Source: Clostridia bacterium UC5.1-2E3
GTDB taxonomy: Bacteria > Bacillota > Clostridia > Lachnospirales > Lachnospiraceae
Assembly (NCBI GenBank): GCA_001304875.1
Contig: BBZO01000016.1
Span: 22,639 to 86,638 of the forward strand
Direction: 5' to 3'
Length of the DNA: 64,000 nt
Shown here: positions 49,469-58,534 of the stretch, in pieces
Layout of the letters: each line of letters starts with the position of its first letter
Numbering within the stretch: the first letter of the stretch is position 1
Translations under genes and position numbers: made by a program
Notes under the pieces: generated by a model
What the model saw: only the letters and a program-made list of their open reading frames with translations
Told to the model about the DNA's origin: nothing
Databases searched by the model: none

Positions 49469-50443
49469 ATGGCAAAAGAAGTAAAAACCATCGGAGTTCT
49501 GACCAGCGGAGGAGACGCTCCGGGCATGAACGCGGCGATCCGTTCCGTGGTGCGCACAGCCATCAATAAGGGTCTGAAGGTGAAGGGCATTATGAGAGGC
49601 TATGCGGGGCTTTTGCAGGAGGAGATCGTGGACATGAACGGCAGCAGCGTGGCGGATATCATTCACCGCGGCGGCACGATCCTCTACACGGCCAGATGCA
49701 TGGAGTTCATGACACCCGAGGGACAGGAGCTGGGCGCGAAGGTCTGTAAAAAGCACGGCATCGACGGCATCGTGGTCATCGGCGGCGACGGTTCCTTCAG
49801 AGGAGCGGGCAAGCTCTCCGCGCTGGGGATCAACACCATCGGCATTCCCGGAACCATCGATCTGGATATTGCCTGTACCGACTATACCATCGGCTTTGAC
49901 ACGGCGGTGAACACCGCCATGGACGCCATCGACAAGGTGCGCGACACCTCCACTTCCCATGAGCGCTGCAGCATCATCGAGGTCATGGGACGCCACGCGG
50001 GCTACATCGCCCTGTGGTGCGGCATCGCCAACGGCGCGGAGGACATTCTCCTGCCGGAGCGCTACGACGGCAACGAGCAGGTGCTCATCAACCGCATCAT
50101 CGAGAACCGCAAGCGCGGAAAGAAGCACCACATCATCATCAACGCCGAGGGAATCGGCCACTCCACATCCATGGCAAAGAGGATCGAGGCGGCCACGGGC
50201 ATCGAGACCCGCGCCACGATTTTAGGCTACATGCAGCGGGGCGGCGCCCCCACCTGCAAGGACCGCGTGTACGCGTCCATCATGGGCGCCAAGGCCGTGG
50301 AGCTTCTCTGCAGCGGAAAGAGCAACCGCCTGGTGGCCTACCGAGACGGGGATTTCGTGGATTTCGATATCCAGGAGGCGCTGAATATGCGCAAGGATAT
50401 TCCGGAGGATCAGTTCCAGATCAGTAAGCTGCTGGTGAGGTAA
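49469..50443 (+). CDS. pfkA: ATP-dependent 6-phosphofructokinase
   Basis: A 324-residue glycolytic enzyme converting fructose-6-phosphate to the 1,6-bisphosphate. TIGVLTSGGDAPGMNAAIRS and IVVIGGDGSFRGAGKLS bind ATP (GGDGS points to ATP rather than PPi); IGIPGTIDLDIACTDYTIGF is the catalytic PGTIDxD loop. GAGGAGGG upstream; frame intact. The dnaE-pfkA order is common in clostridia. Confidence 0.97.
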   Translation: MAKEVKTIGVLTSGGDAPGMNAAIRSVVRTAINKGLKVKGIMRGYAGLLQEEIVDMNGSSVADIIHRGGTILYTARCMEFMTPEGQELGAKVCKKHGIDGIVVIGGDGSFRGAGKLSALGINTIGIPGTIDLDIACTDYTIGFDTAVNTAMDAIDKVRDTSTSHERCSIIEVMGRHAGYIALWCGIANGAEDILLPERYDGNEQVLINRIIENRKRGKKHHIIINAEGIGHSTSMAKRIEAATGIETRATILGYMQRGGAPTCKDRVYASIMGAKAVELLCSGKSNRLVAYRDGDFVDFDIQEALNMRKDIPEDQFQISKLLVR

Positions 50444-50461
50444 GATAAATAATAGAAGTGC

Positions 50462-50503
50462 AAGAGGGAAACGAAGCGAAAGGAGCTTTGTTTCCCTCTT
50501 TTC
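50462..50503. terminator. Bidirectional terminator between pfkA and the GntR gene
   Basis: AAGAGGGAAAC (50462-50472) with GTTTCCCTCTT (50490-50500), A/T runs on both sides; serves both convergent genes. Confidence 0.85.
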
Positions 50504-51214
50504 ATGTATGTTTTTGGATGGACGGTCTCTTTTTCTCACCCCAGAATCCGGAACGCGTCCCCGCCGCGTCGCCAAAAATCAGCTGGAACGTGGATTTTTT
50601 CGACTGTTCCAGATGGTACGCCATCTTATCCGCCGCCGTCGTCCAGTCCTTCTGCAGGCAGGCCAGGATGATGTCCAGGTGCTCCCTGAAGGTGGCCTCC
50701 AGACGGTGGTTGGACTGGTTTCCGGTCATGTGGCGGAAACGCTCGTTCTGGGTCTGCATCAGCGCGTAGTTTTTGTGCAGATAGACGTTGGGGCAGGAGT
50801 GGACGATCATCAGATGAAACTCCGAGTCCAGCTCGTAGAAATAGTCGTTGTTCTGAAAATATTCGCTGTCCGCGTTCTGGTGAAGAAAAATATCGTAGAA
50901 GCGGGCCAGCTGCTTTTCCGGGATCAGCGGTCCGTAGTTTCGCAGAATGTAGGTTTCATAAATCGTGCGGACTTCAAAAATCATGTTTACATCGTTGATG
51001 GACAGAGGGGAAACGGTGACGCCGCGCTTCGGTTTGATCTCCACCAGCCCCTCCTGCTCCAGGCGGCTTAAGGCGTCGCGGACCGGCGTGCGGCTTAAGC
51101 CCAGCTCGTCCGTCAGAAGCTCTTCACTCAAGAACATGCCGGGGGCATACTCGCAGGTGATGATCTTTTTCCGTATGGCATTGTAGGCCAGTGTTTGAGG
51201 TTCGTCTTAGGCAT
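50502..51214 (-). CDS. GntR/FadR-type regulator with FCD domain (one frame break)
   Basis: About 237 residues. Repaired N-terminus: MPKTNLKTLAYNAIRKKIIT then CEYAPGMFLSEELLTDELGL and SRTPVRDALSRLEQEGLVEI, the GntR winged helix. The remainder is an FCD effector domain, including EHLDIILACLQKDWTTAADK. One A is missing near 51191. It is divergent from the dehydrogenase-TRAP-uxaB-uxaA operon and most likely represses it until a sugar acid binds. Matching 12-base sites lie at both divergent promoters. Confidence 0.9.
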
Positions 51215-51256
51215 GAGGTCGATTCCCTTTCTGATATACAAGCTGTTAATACTACG

Positions 51257-51285
51257 ATAGTAGCACATAGTTCCGGGAGTTGCAA
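51257..51285 (-). promoter_or_regulatory. Promoter of the GntR gene (minus strand)
   Basis: Minus strand TTGCAA, 17 bases, TACTAT, about 43 bases before the GntR start. Confidence 0.6.
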
Positions 51286-51288
51286 GTA

Positions 51289-51300
51289 TTGTATACATCT
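51289..51300. promoter_or_regulatory. Candidate GntR operator 1
   Basis: TTGTATACATCT, with a TGTATACA palindromic core, lies just upstream of the -35 box of the GntR promoter. The same 12 bases occur inverted at 51430-51441. Confidence 0.6.
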
Positions 51301-51399
51301 TTTTAACACGGCTCTCGAAAACATTGGTCAATATGTGCAAAAAAGGTGCTGATAAAATGTGAAAATGCACGAAATAACAAAAAGACCCATTGAAACATA

Positions 51400-51428
51400 T
51401 TGACTTTTTTGTAATGAACATGTATCCT
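51400..51428 (+). promoter_or_regulatory. Promoter of the sugar-acid operon
   Basis: TTGACT (51400-51405), 17 bases, TATCCT (51423-51428). It drives the dehydrogenase gene 73 bases on. Confidence 0.65.
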
Positions 51429-51429
51429 T

Positions 51430-51441
51430 AGATGTATACAA
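51430..51441. promoter_or_regulatory. Candidate GntR operator 2
   Basis: AGATGTATACAA, the exact reverse complement of operator 1, lies directly after the -10 box and covers the expected transcription start. Binding here would block initiation. Confidence 0.65.
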
Positions 51442-51500
51442 CACAGGACACAACGTGAATGTCATGAGAGTGACAAAATGAAAAACGGAGGTAATGGAAC

Positions 51501-52519
51501 ATGAAGGCGATTTGTATTGTTGAGCCTGGCCGGGTGGAAATCCGGGACATCGAAAAGCCGGTGAGAAAGCCGGGAGAGGCGCTTCTCAAGCTGCTTTACG
51601 GCGGCATCTGCGGAAGCGATCTGGGATCCTATCGCGGAGGAAATGCATACGTTTCCTATCCGAGAGTTCCGGGACATGAGTTCTCTGCCGAAATCGTGGA
51701 GATCGACGACAACGATCTGGGCCTCAAGCCGGGCATGATCGTGACCTGCAACCCGTATTTCAACTGCGGGCACTGCTACTCCTGCGAGCGCGGCCTGGTC
51801 AACGCATGTACGGACAACCAGACCATGGGCGTGCAGAGAGAGGGAGCGTTCTCCGAGTACATAACCATGCCGGTGGAGAGAATCTATGACGGCAAGGCAT
51901 CGATCCGAAGACGCTGGCTGCCATCGAGCCCTTCTGCATCAGCTACCACGGCGTGAGCCGCGCGGATATCAAGGCCGGCGACAAGGTGCTGGTGGTAGGC
52001 GCGGGCACCATCGGCGTGCTGGCTGCTATCGCGGCCAAGGCCAAGGGCGGAGAGGTCTACATCTCCGACGTGGCAGAGGGAAAACTGGAGTACGCCAAGG
52101 GCTTCGGCGTGGACGGCGTCATCTTAAACTCTTCCCCGGAGGCATTTGAGAAGAGCGTGGCTGAGATCACGAACGGAAACGGATTCGACGTGACCATCGA
52201 GGCCGTAGGTCTTCCGTCCACCTTCCAGAACTGCATCGACGCCGCGGCATTCGGCGGAAAAGTGGTTCTGATCGGCGTGAGCAAGAAGAACCTGGATTTC
52301 TTCTTCACCATCATCCAGAAGAAGGAGTTAAACGTATTCGGTTCCAGAAACGCGCTCAAGAAAGATTTCTTAGAGCTCATCGACCTGGTGAAGGACGGCA
52401 GGGTGCCGCTGGAGAAGATCATCACCGACACCTACAAATTCGACGATGCGGTGAAGGCATTCGAGGATTTCGACAAAAACGCGGGCAACATGTTAAAGGT
52501 TGTCATCGACTTTACCTGA
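51501..52519 (+). CDS. Zinc-dependent sugar-acid/polyol dehydrogenase (one frame break)
   Basis: A medium-chain dehydrogenase of about 339 residues. Catalytic zinc ligands are in GGICGSDLGSYRG (Cys) and VPGHEFSAEIVE (His-Glu); four structural-zinc cysteines lie in CNPYFNCGHCYSCERGLVNA and the following C. NAD-binding loop VLVVGAGTIGVLAA. One G is missing near 51898 (YDGKGIDPKTLAAIEPF). As the first gene of an operon with uxaB and uxaA, it may oxidise L-galactonate to D-tagaturonate (LgoD-type) or a related hexonate; substrate assignment is inference from context. Confidence 0.85.
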
Positions 52520-52624
52520 TGCGGTTTCATCGGGAAAACACAGACAGGTATATGAAAGGAAAATCAAGAGACCGCCGGGAACCCCGGACGGCTTGATGAT
52601 AAAATGGAAAGGGGAAATAAAAAA

Positions 52625-53723
52625 ATGAAAACTTAAGAAAGTAGTAGCACTCACAATGGCAGGAACAATGGCGATGGCAAGCCTGACTGCATGCGGCGGC
52701 GGTTCTGATACCACAGCCGATACCACTGCAGCAGCAGCGGAGGCCGGAGACGCAGCAGCAGAGGCCGGCGACAGCAACGGCGGCGCAAGCGGAACCGCAG
52801 AGGTTACCCTCCAGGTAGGCTTCGAGAACTCCATCAGCGAGCCCTTCGGACAGGGCGTTGAGAAATGGGCCGAGCTCCTCAAAGAGAAATCCGGCGGCAC
52901 CATGGAGATCGCCGTTTACCCGGATTCCCAGCTGGGCGCAAAGAACTCTTTAATTGACTCCATGCTCTTAGGCGAGCCGGTCTGCACGCTGGCTGACGGC
53001 GCATTCTACGCGGACTACGGTGTAAACGACATGGGTATCCTGTTTGGACCGTTTCTTTTCGAGGACTGGGACGACTGCTGGACCTTGATCGAGTCTGACT
53101 GGTACAAGGGACAGGAAGCTCTCCTCGAGGAGAAGGGACTGAAGCTCTTAGGCTCCAACTGGATCTACGGCGACCGCCACACACTGACTGTAAATCCTGT
53201 AAACACCGTTGAGGACCTGGCCGGCATGAAGATCCGCGTTCCCGGCAACCAGATCCAATCCTACGGCTTCGACGTTTTAGGCGCTACCTCCACCGGTATG
53301 GACTTAGGCGACGTTTACTCCGCTCTTCAGTCCAAGACCATCGACGGCGCTGAGAACCCGCTTGCAACCCTGTACGGCAGAAAGCTTCACGAGGTTGCCA
53401 AATATCTGATTCTTGACGGACATGTAAAGAACTTCACCACTCTGGTTTGCTCTGCTGACTGGTTCAACTCCTTAACCGAGGAGCAGCAGGGATGGCTCCT
53501 TGAGTCCTGTAAAGAGGCCGGCGAGTACAACAACGAGGTACAGCAGGCGCAGGAGCAGGAGTACTTACAGATGATGATCGACGAGGGCGTTACCGTTGTT
53601 GAGCCCAGCGAGGAAGTTCTTGCCGGATTCCGTGAGAAGGCACAGGCATTCTACGAGATGGGCGACACCTTCGGATGGAGCGACGGCCTCTACGAGGAAG
53701 TACAGGCAGCAATGGGCAAATAA
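52625..53723 (+). CDS. dctP: TRAP transporter solute-binding protein DctP (frame break near start)
   Basis: The binding lipoprotein of the sugar-acid TRAP system. Two A's are missing from an A run at about 52631; repair gives MKKLKKVVALTMAGTMAMAS and the lipobox LTAC. Then a Thr/Ala/Asp linker and the DctP fold: VTLQVGFENSISEPFGQGVE, FLFEDWDDCWTLIESDWYKG, and VEDLAGMKIRVPGNQIQSYG with the carboxylate-binding Arg. About 366 residues. AAAGGGG precedes the ATG. Substrate is likely the acid oxidised by the neighbouring dehydrogenase. Confidence 0.92.
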
Positions 53724-53752
53724 TCTCTTAGTTTTCAAAGGAGAAGGAAGAT

Positions 53753-54257
53753 ATGAAAAAGGAAAATAAGGGGCTCTCCATTCTGGGGAACCTGGATATC
53801 CTTATCGCGGCGGCCGTGCTGGCTGTGCTGATAGTATTAACCTTCCTGGGCGTGATCTGGCGTTACTTCCTTGGCCATCCGTTCACATGGCTGGAGGAAG
53901 TCCAGATGGCTGCATGGTGTGGATCGTGTTTGCGGCGGGCGGCGCCGCCTTCCGCACCGGCAACCATGTGGCCATCGAGATGGTCGTGGATCTGATGCCG
54001 AAAAAGCGCAGAAGGTTATGGAAATTTTGATTGGTATTGTAGTGTTCGTGGTGCTGGCATACCTGTTCTATCAGAGTATCGGATTTATCCAGATCTTCGT
54101 GAAGAGCGGCCGTGCCACCAGCATGCTCAAGATCCCGTACTGGCTGATCTACGGTATCGCACCGGTATCGTTTGTGGATATGATCATCAGCTATGTGTGG
54201 AGCGTAAAGACCGGTGTTAAATCTGAGGCAAAGGAGGCGGCGTCCAGTAATGAGTAA
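53753..54257 (+). CDS. dctQ: TRAP transporter small permease DctQ (two frame breaks)
   Basis: About 168 residues, four membrane helices. FLGVIWRYFLGHPFTWLEEV is the DctQ signature, and the repaired continuation reads QMACMVWIVFAAGGAAFRTG then HVAIEMVVDLMPKKAQKVME. Single losses of C near 53911 and of G near 54007. GGAG-type site upstream; the 3' end overlaps dctM by 8 bases. Confidence 0.9.
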
Positions 54258-55536
54258 TGTATTATTAATTGCAGCGATTGTGATGCTGGTTCTTCTGTTC
54301 CTGAAGGTGCCGGTATACATCTCCGTACTTGGCGGAGCTATGGTTTACTTCGTTATGAATCCGGGGGTCAACCCGATCGTGTTCGCCCAGCAGGCGATCA
54401 TCGGAACGGAGAAAATCTCCCTCCTGGCAATCCCGTTCTTCGTGTGCGCCGGTATCTTCATGAACTACACAGGCGTTACGAAGCGTATCATGGACTTCTG
54501 TGAGGTCGTGACTGGAAGACTTCCGGGCGGCCTGGCACAGGTAAACGTGCTTCTCTCCACCGTCATGGGCGGTCTGTCCGGTTCCAACATCGCGGACGCG
54601 GCCATGGAGGCGAAGATGCTTGTTCCGGAGATGACCAAGAAGGGCTTCTCCCTGGAGTTCTCCAGCGTGGTTACCGCGGCGTCCTCCATGATTACCCCCC
54701 TGATTCCTCCGGGAATCGCGATGATCCTTTACGGATGTATCGCCGACGTATCCATCGGTAAGCTGTTCGTATCCGGTTTAGGTGTGGGAGCGCTCCTCTG
54801 CGTGACCATGATGATTCTGGTTGGAATCATTTCCAAGAAGCGCGGCTACGGTACCATCACCACCGAGAAGCTCACCTTAAACCGTTTCGGAAAGGCTCTT
54901 GCCCCGGCGATCCTGCCGCTGTGCCTTCCGATCCTGATCATCGGCGGTATCCGTTTCGGTGTGATCACGGCCACAGAGGCCGGAGCCGTTGCCATCATCT
55001 ACGCGCTCCTTCTGGGTCTTGTATACCGTGAGATGAAGCTGGACAGCATCGTGACAGGCTTAAAGGAATCCGTGGCGACCACCGCTTCCATCATGCTCAT
55101 CGTGTCCGCTGCCAGCGTGTTCTCCTGGGTACTGACCAAGGAGCAGATTCCGCAGCAGCTCACCAACTGGATGATGACCGTTATCACCAACAAATACGTG
55201 TTCCTCATCGTTGTAAACATCTTCCTCTTAATCGTAGGTATGTTCATCGAGGGCAACGCGTCCATGATCATCCTGGTTCCGCTTTTAGCGCCCATCGCTG
55301 CAAACTACGGAATCGACGAGATCCAGTTCGCGATGATCTATATCTTCAACAACGCCATCGGCGCGCTGTCCCCGCCTATGGGAACGCTGATGTTCGTTAC
55401 CTGCTCGATTACCAAGTGTAAGACTGCACCGTTCATCAAAGAAGCAGTTCCGTTCTACATCCTGCTTCTCATCAACCTGATGCTTCTTACCTGGTTCGAG
55501 CCGTTTACCACCTTACTGGTAGATTTGTTCTATTAA
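54250..55536 (+). CDS. dctM: TRAP transporter large permease DctM
   Basis: A 428-residue permease with about twelve helices: FLKVPVYISVLGGAMVYFVM, PFFVCAGIFMNYTGVTKRIM, MGGLSGSNIADAAMEAKMLV, SSMITPLIPPGIAMILYGCI, and ALSPPMGTLMFVTCSITK near the end. ATG 54250 lies within the last codons of dctQ. Intact. It belongs to the sugar-acid operon and is not a close copy of the DctM at 30.7 kb. Confidence 0.94.
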   Translation: MSNVLLIAAIVMLVLLFLKVPVYISVLGGAMVYFVMNPGVNPIVFAQQAIIGTEKISLLAIPFFVCAGIFMNYTGVTKRIMDFCEVVTGRLPGGLAQVNVLLSTVMGGLSGSNIADAAMEAKMLVPEMTKKGFSLEFSSVVTAASSMITPLIPPGIAMILYGCIADVSIGKLFVSGLGVGALLCVTMMILVGIISKKRGYGTITTEKLTLNRFGKALAPAILPLCLPILIIGGIRFGVITATEAGAVAIIYALLLGLVYREMKLDSIVTGLKESVATTASIMLIVSAASVFSWVLTKEQIPQQLTNWMMTVITNKYVFLIVVNIFLLIVGMFIEGNASMIILVPLLAPIAANYGIDEIQFAMIYIFNNAIGALSPPMGTLMFVTCSITKCKTAPFIKEAVPFYILLLINLMLLTWFEPFTTLLVDLFY

Positions 55537-55570
55537 ATGAAACCTTAAGACGCCGGCGACGGCATGTTTC

Positions 55571-55611
55571 GCGGTTTGCGGCGGCAGGAGAGTACCTGCC
55601 GCCAGAACCGC
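55571..55611 (+). promoter_or_regulatory. Intercistronic hairpin between dctM and uxaB
   Basis: GCGGTTTGCGGCGGCAGG pairs with CCTGCCGCCAGAACCGC across a six-base loop, with one bulge. No T run follows, so it is more likely an RNA processing or stability element than a terminator. Confidence 0.55.
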
Positions 55612-55636
55612 TAGTATAGTTTTGGAGGAAAATCAA

Positions 55637-56974
55637 ATGGCAAAGAAAGAGACAGTAATTCAGTTTGGTGAGGGCGGATTCCTTCGCGGCTTCGTGGACT
55701 ATTTTTTCCAGAAGTTAAAAGACAAGGGAATGTTTGACGGTTCCGTTGTGGTGGTTCAGCCCATCGAAAAAGGCATGTGCGAGATGCTGGAGAAGCAGGG
55801 CTGCGAGTACAACCTGTTCCTGCGCGGCATCGACAACGGCGAAGTGGTGGACGAGCACACCCATATCAATGTAATTTCCAGATGCGTGAACCCCTACACC
55901 GACAACGAAGCTTACATGAAGCTGGCCGAGAACCCGGATTTCCGCTTCATCGTCTCCAATACCACCGAGGCCGGCATCGAGTTCGTTCCGGACAACAAGT
56001 TTGAGGACAAGCCCGCCAAATCCTTCCCCGGCAAGCTGACCCAGCTGTTATACAAGCGCTACCAGTTAGGCCTTAAGGGCTTCATCGTTCTCTCCTGCGA
56101 GCTCATCGATCACAACGGCGAGGAGCTGGAGAAGTGCTGCTTACAGTACGCGGACCTCTGGAACCTGGGCGAGGAGTTCAAGACCTGGTTAAAGAGCGAG
56201 AACGATTTCTGCTCCACGCTGGTTGACCGTATCGTGACCGGATTCCCGAGAGACGAGCATGCGGCTCTCTGCGAGAGAATCGGCGAGCAGGACAACATGA
56301 TGGACACCGCCGAGATTTTCCATCTCTGGGTTATCCAGGGCGACCACGAGGACGAGCTTCCGCTTAAGAAGGCAGGCTACAACGTGGTATGGACCGACAA
56401 CGTGGATCCCTACAAGAAGAGAAAAGTGCGTATCTTAAACGGCGCGCACACCTCCATGGTTCTGGGCGCACACCTCTACGGCCTGGAGACCGTGGGCGAG
56501 TGCTTAAAGGACGAGAAGGTGTCCGCACTGCTCAAGAAATGCATCTTCGACGAGATCATTCCCACCATCGGCGACACCGAGGACAACCGGAAGTTCGGCG
56601 CGGCGGTTCTGGAGCGTTTCTCCAACCCGTTCATCAAGCACCTGCTTCTGTCTATCGCCCTCAACTCCGTTTCCAAGTTTAAGGCGAGAGTTCTGCCGAC
56701 CATCTTAGAGTACAAGGAGAAATTCGGTTCCTACCCGACGGGTCTCACCTTCTCCCTGGCTGCACTGATCGCGTTCTACCGCACCGACGCTGCCAACGAC
56801 GGCGAGGAGATCATGAAGTTCATGAAGGACGCATCCGTTGCGGACATTTTAAAGAGAGAGGACTACTGGGGCGAGGACCTCACCTGCCTGCTCCCGGACG
56901 TGGAGAAATGGTATGCGCTCATTAAGGAGGAGGGCATGAGCCGCGCGTATGACGCCGTTCTTGCCGCAAAATAA
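55637..56974 (+). CDS. uxaB: Tagaturonate reductase (mannitol dehydrogenase family)
   Basis: A 445-residue NADH-dependent polyol dehydrogenase family enzyme reducing D-tagaturonate to D-altronate. MAKKETVIQFGEGGFLRGFV carries the nucleotide-binding GxGxFxRGF motif typical of UxaB; FIVSNTTEAGIEFV and LLYKRYQLGLKGFIVLSCEL match the family, and VRILNGAHTSMVLGAHLYGL holds the active-site Asn-Gly-His region. GGAGG precedes ATG 55637. Intact, followed two bases later by uxaA. Confidence 0.93.
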   Translation: MAKKETVIQFGEGGFLRGFVDYFFQKLKDKGMFDGSVVVVQPIEKGMCEMLEKQGCEYNLFLRGIDNGEVVDEHTHINVISRCVNPYTDNEAYMKLAENPDFRFIVSNTTEAGIEFVPDNKFEDKPAKSFPGKLTQLLYKRYQLGLKGFIVLSCELIDHNGEELEKCCLQYADLWNLGEEFKTWLKSENDFCSTLVDRIVTGFPRDEHAALCERIGEQDNMMDTAEIFHLWVIQGDHEDELPLKKAGYNVVWTDNVDPYKKRKVRILNGAHTSMVLGAHLYGLETVGECLKDEKVSALLKKCIFDEIIPTIGDTEDNRKFGAAVLERFSNPFIKHLLLSIALNSVSKFKARVLPTILEYKEKFGSYPTGLTFSLAALIAFYRTDAANDGEEIMKFMKDASVADILKREDYWGEDLTCLLPDVEKWYALIKEEGMSRAYDAVLAAK

Positions 56975-56976
56975 GT

Positions 56977-58459
56977 ATGCAGGATTTTGTAAAGATTAAT
57001 AAAGAGGACAAGGTTGCGGTGGCGCTTAAACCCCTTGCAAAGGCGCGGCCATCGAGGTGGACGGGGAGCAGGTCACTCTTTTAGAGGACATCCCCCAGGG
57101 ACATAAGTTTGCCTTATGTGCCATCAAGGCCGGCGAGCCGGTGATCAAGTACGGTTTCCGCATCGGCTACGCGAAAGAGGACATCGGGAAGGGCTCCTGG
57201 GTCCACATCCACAATGTAAAGACGGCTCTCGGCGACATCTTAGAGTACCGCTACGAGCCGGACGGAAAGCCCCTGGCGCCCACAGAGGCCGCCACATTCA
57301 TGGGCTATAAGAGAAATGACGGGAAGACCGGCGTCAGAAATGAGATCTGGATTCTCCCCACGGTGGGCTGTGTGAACTCTGTGGCCAAGCTCATCGAGGC
57401 CGAGGCGAAGAAGCGCTTCCCGCTGGGCGCGGTGGAGGATATTATCGCCTTCAACCACCCCTACGGCTGCTCCCAGATGGGAGATGATCAGGAGAACACG
57501 AGAAAGGTGTTCGCCGACATGATCCATCACCCCAACGCCGCCGGCGTGCTGGTGCTGGGACTGGGCTGTGAGAACTGCAACATTCCGGTGCTCATGGACT
57601 ACATCGGCGACTACGACAAGGATCGCGTGAAATTCATGCAGTGCCAGGACTTTGAGGACGAGACCGAGAAGGCCTTAGAGCTGATCGGCGAGATCTACGA
57701 GGCGGCCTCCGGCGACAAGAGAGTGCCCTGCGACGCCTCCGAGCTGGTCATCGGCATGAAGTGCGGAGGTTCCGACGGACTGTCTGGAATCACTGCCAAC
57801 CCGGTGGTGGGCGCGTTCTCTGACATTCTGATCTCCAAGGGCGGCACCACGATCCTCACCGAGGTTCCGGAGATGTTCGGCGCGGAGACCATTCTCATGA
57901 ACCGCTGCAAGGACGAGGCTACCTTCGAGAAGACCGTGGACCTCATCAACGATTTTAAAAACTACTTTACGAGACACAACCAGACGATCTACGAGAATCC
58001 GTCCCCCGGCAACAAGAAGGGCGGAATCACCACGCTGGAGGACAAATCCTTAGGCTGCACCCAGAAATCCGGTTCCGCTCCGGTCTGCGGCGTCTTAGCC
58101 TACGCCGAGCCGGTGAAGGAGAGAGGACTGAACCTCCTTTCCGCACCCGGAAATGACCTTGTGGCTTCCACGGCCCTGGCCGTCTCCGGCGCCCAGATCG
58201 TCCTGTTCACCACAGGCCGCGGCACTCCGTTCGCGACCCTGGTTCCGACCATGAAGATATCCTCCAACTCCAAGCTGGCGGGCTTTAAATCCAACTGGAT
58301 CGATTTCAACGCCGGCCGCATGGTGGAGGACATGACCAAGGAACAGGCCGCCGAGGAGCTGTTCAACTACGTGCTGCGCGTGCCTCCGGCGAGAAGGTAA
58401 AATCCGAGGCCGCCGGCTTCCACGACATTGCCATCTTTAAGCAGGGCGTGACGCTGTAA
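56977..58459 (+). CDS. uxaA: Altronate dehydratase (two frame breaks)
   Basis: The iron-dependent enzyme dehydrating D-altronate to 2-keto-3-deoxygluconate, about 494 residues. N-terminal SAF domain (MQDFVKINKEDKVAVALKPL, VIKYGFRIGYAKEDIGKGSW), then the large domain with NHPYGCSQMGDDQENTRKVF, VLGLGCENCNIPVLMDYIG and VIGMKCGGSDGLSGITANPV, the Cys-rich iron-site region. G losses near 57045 (LAKGAAIEVDGEQ) and 58384 (VASGEKVKSEAAGFHD) are repaired to a stop at 58459. No clear ribosome site; translation is probably coupled to uxaB. kdgK and kdgA are not in this window. Confidence 0.93.
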
Positions 58460-58534
58460 ATTTCTGATGGAAAAGAGAAGATGAGTATGGTATAATATCC
58501 CAAAACATCATAGGATCCCAGGGAGGTATCAGGC

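Noticed and set aside
49028..50161. A 377-codon minus-strand frame over dnaE and pfkA.
   Set aside because: Both plus-strand genes are certain; the antisense product has no domain and spans their intergenic gap.
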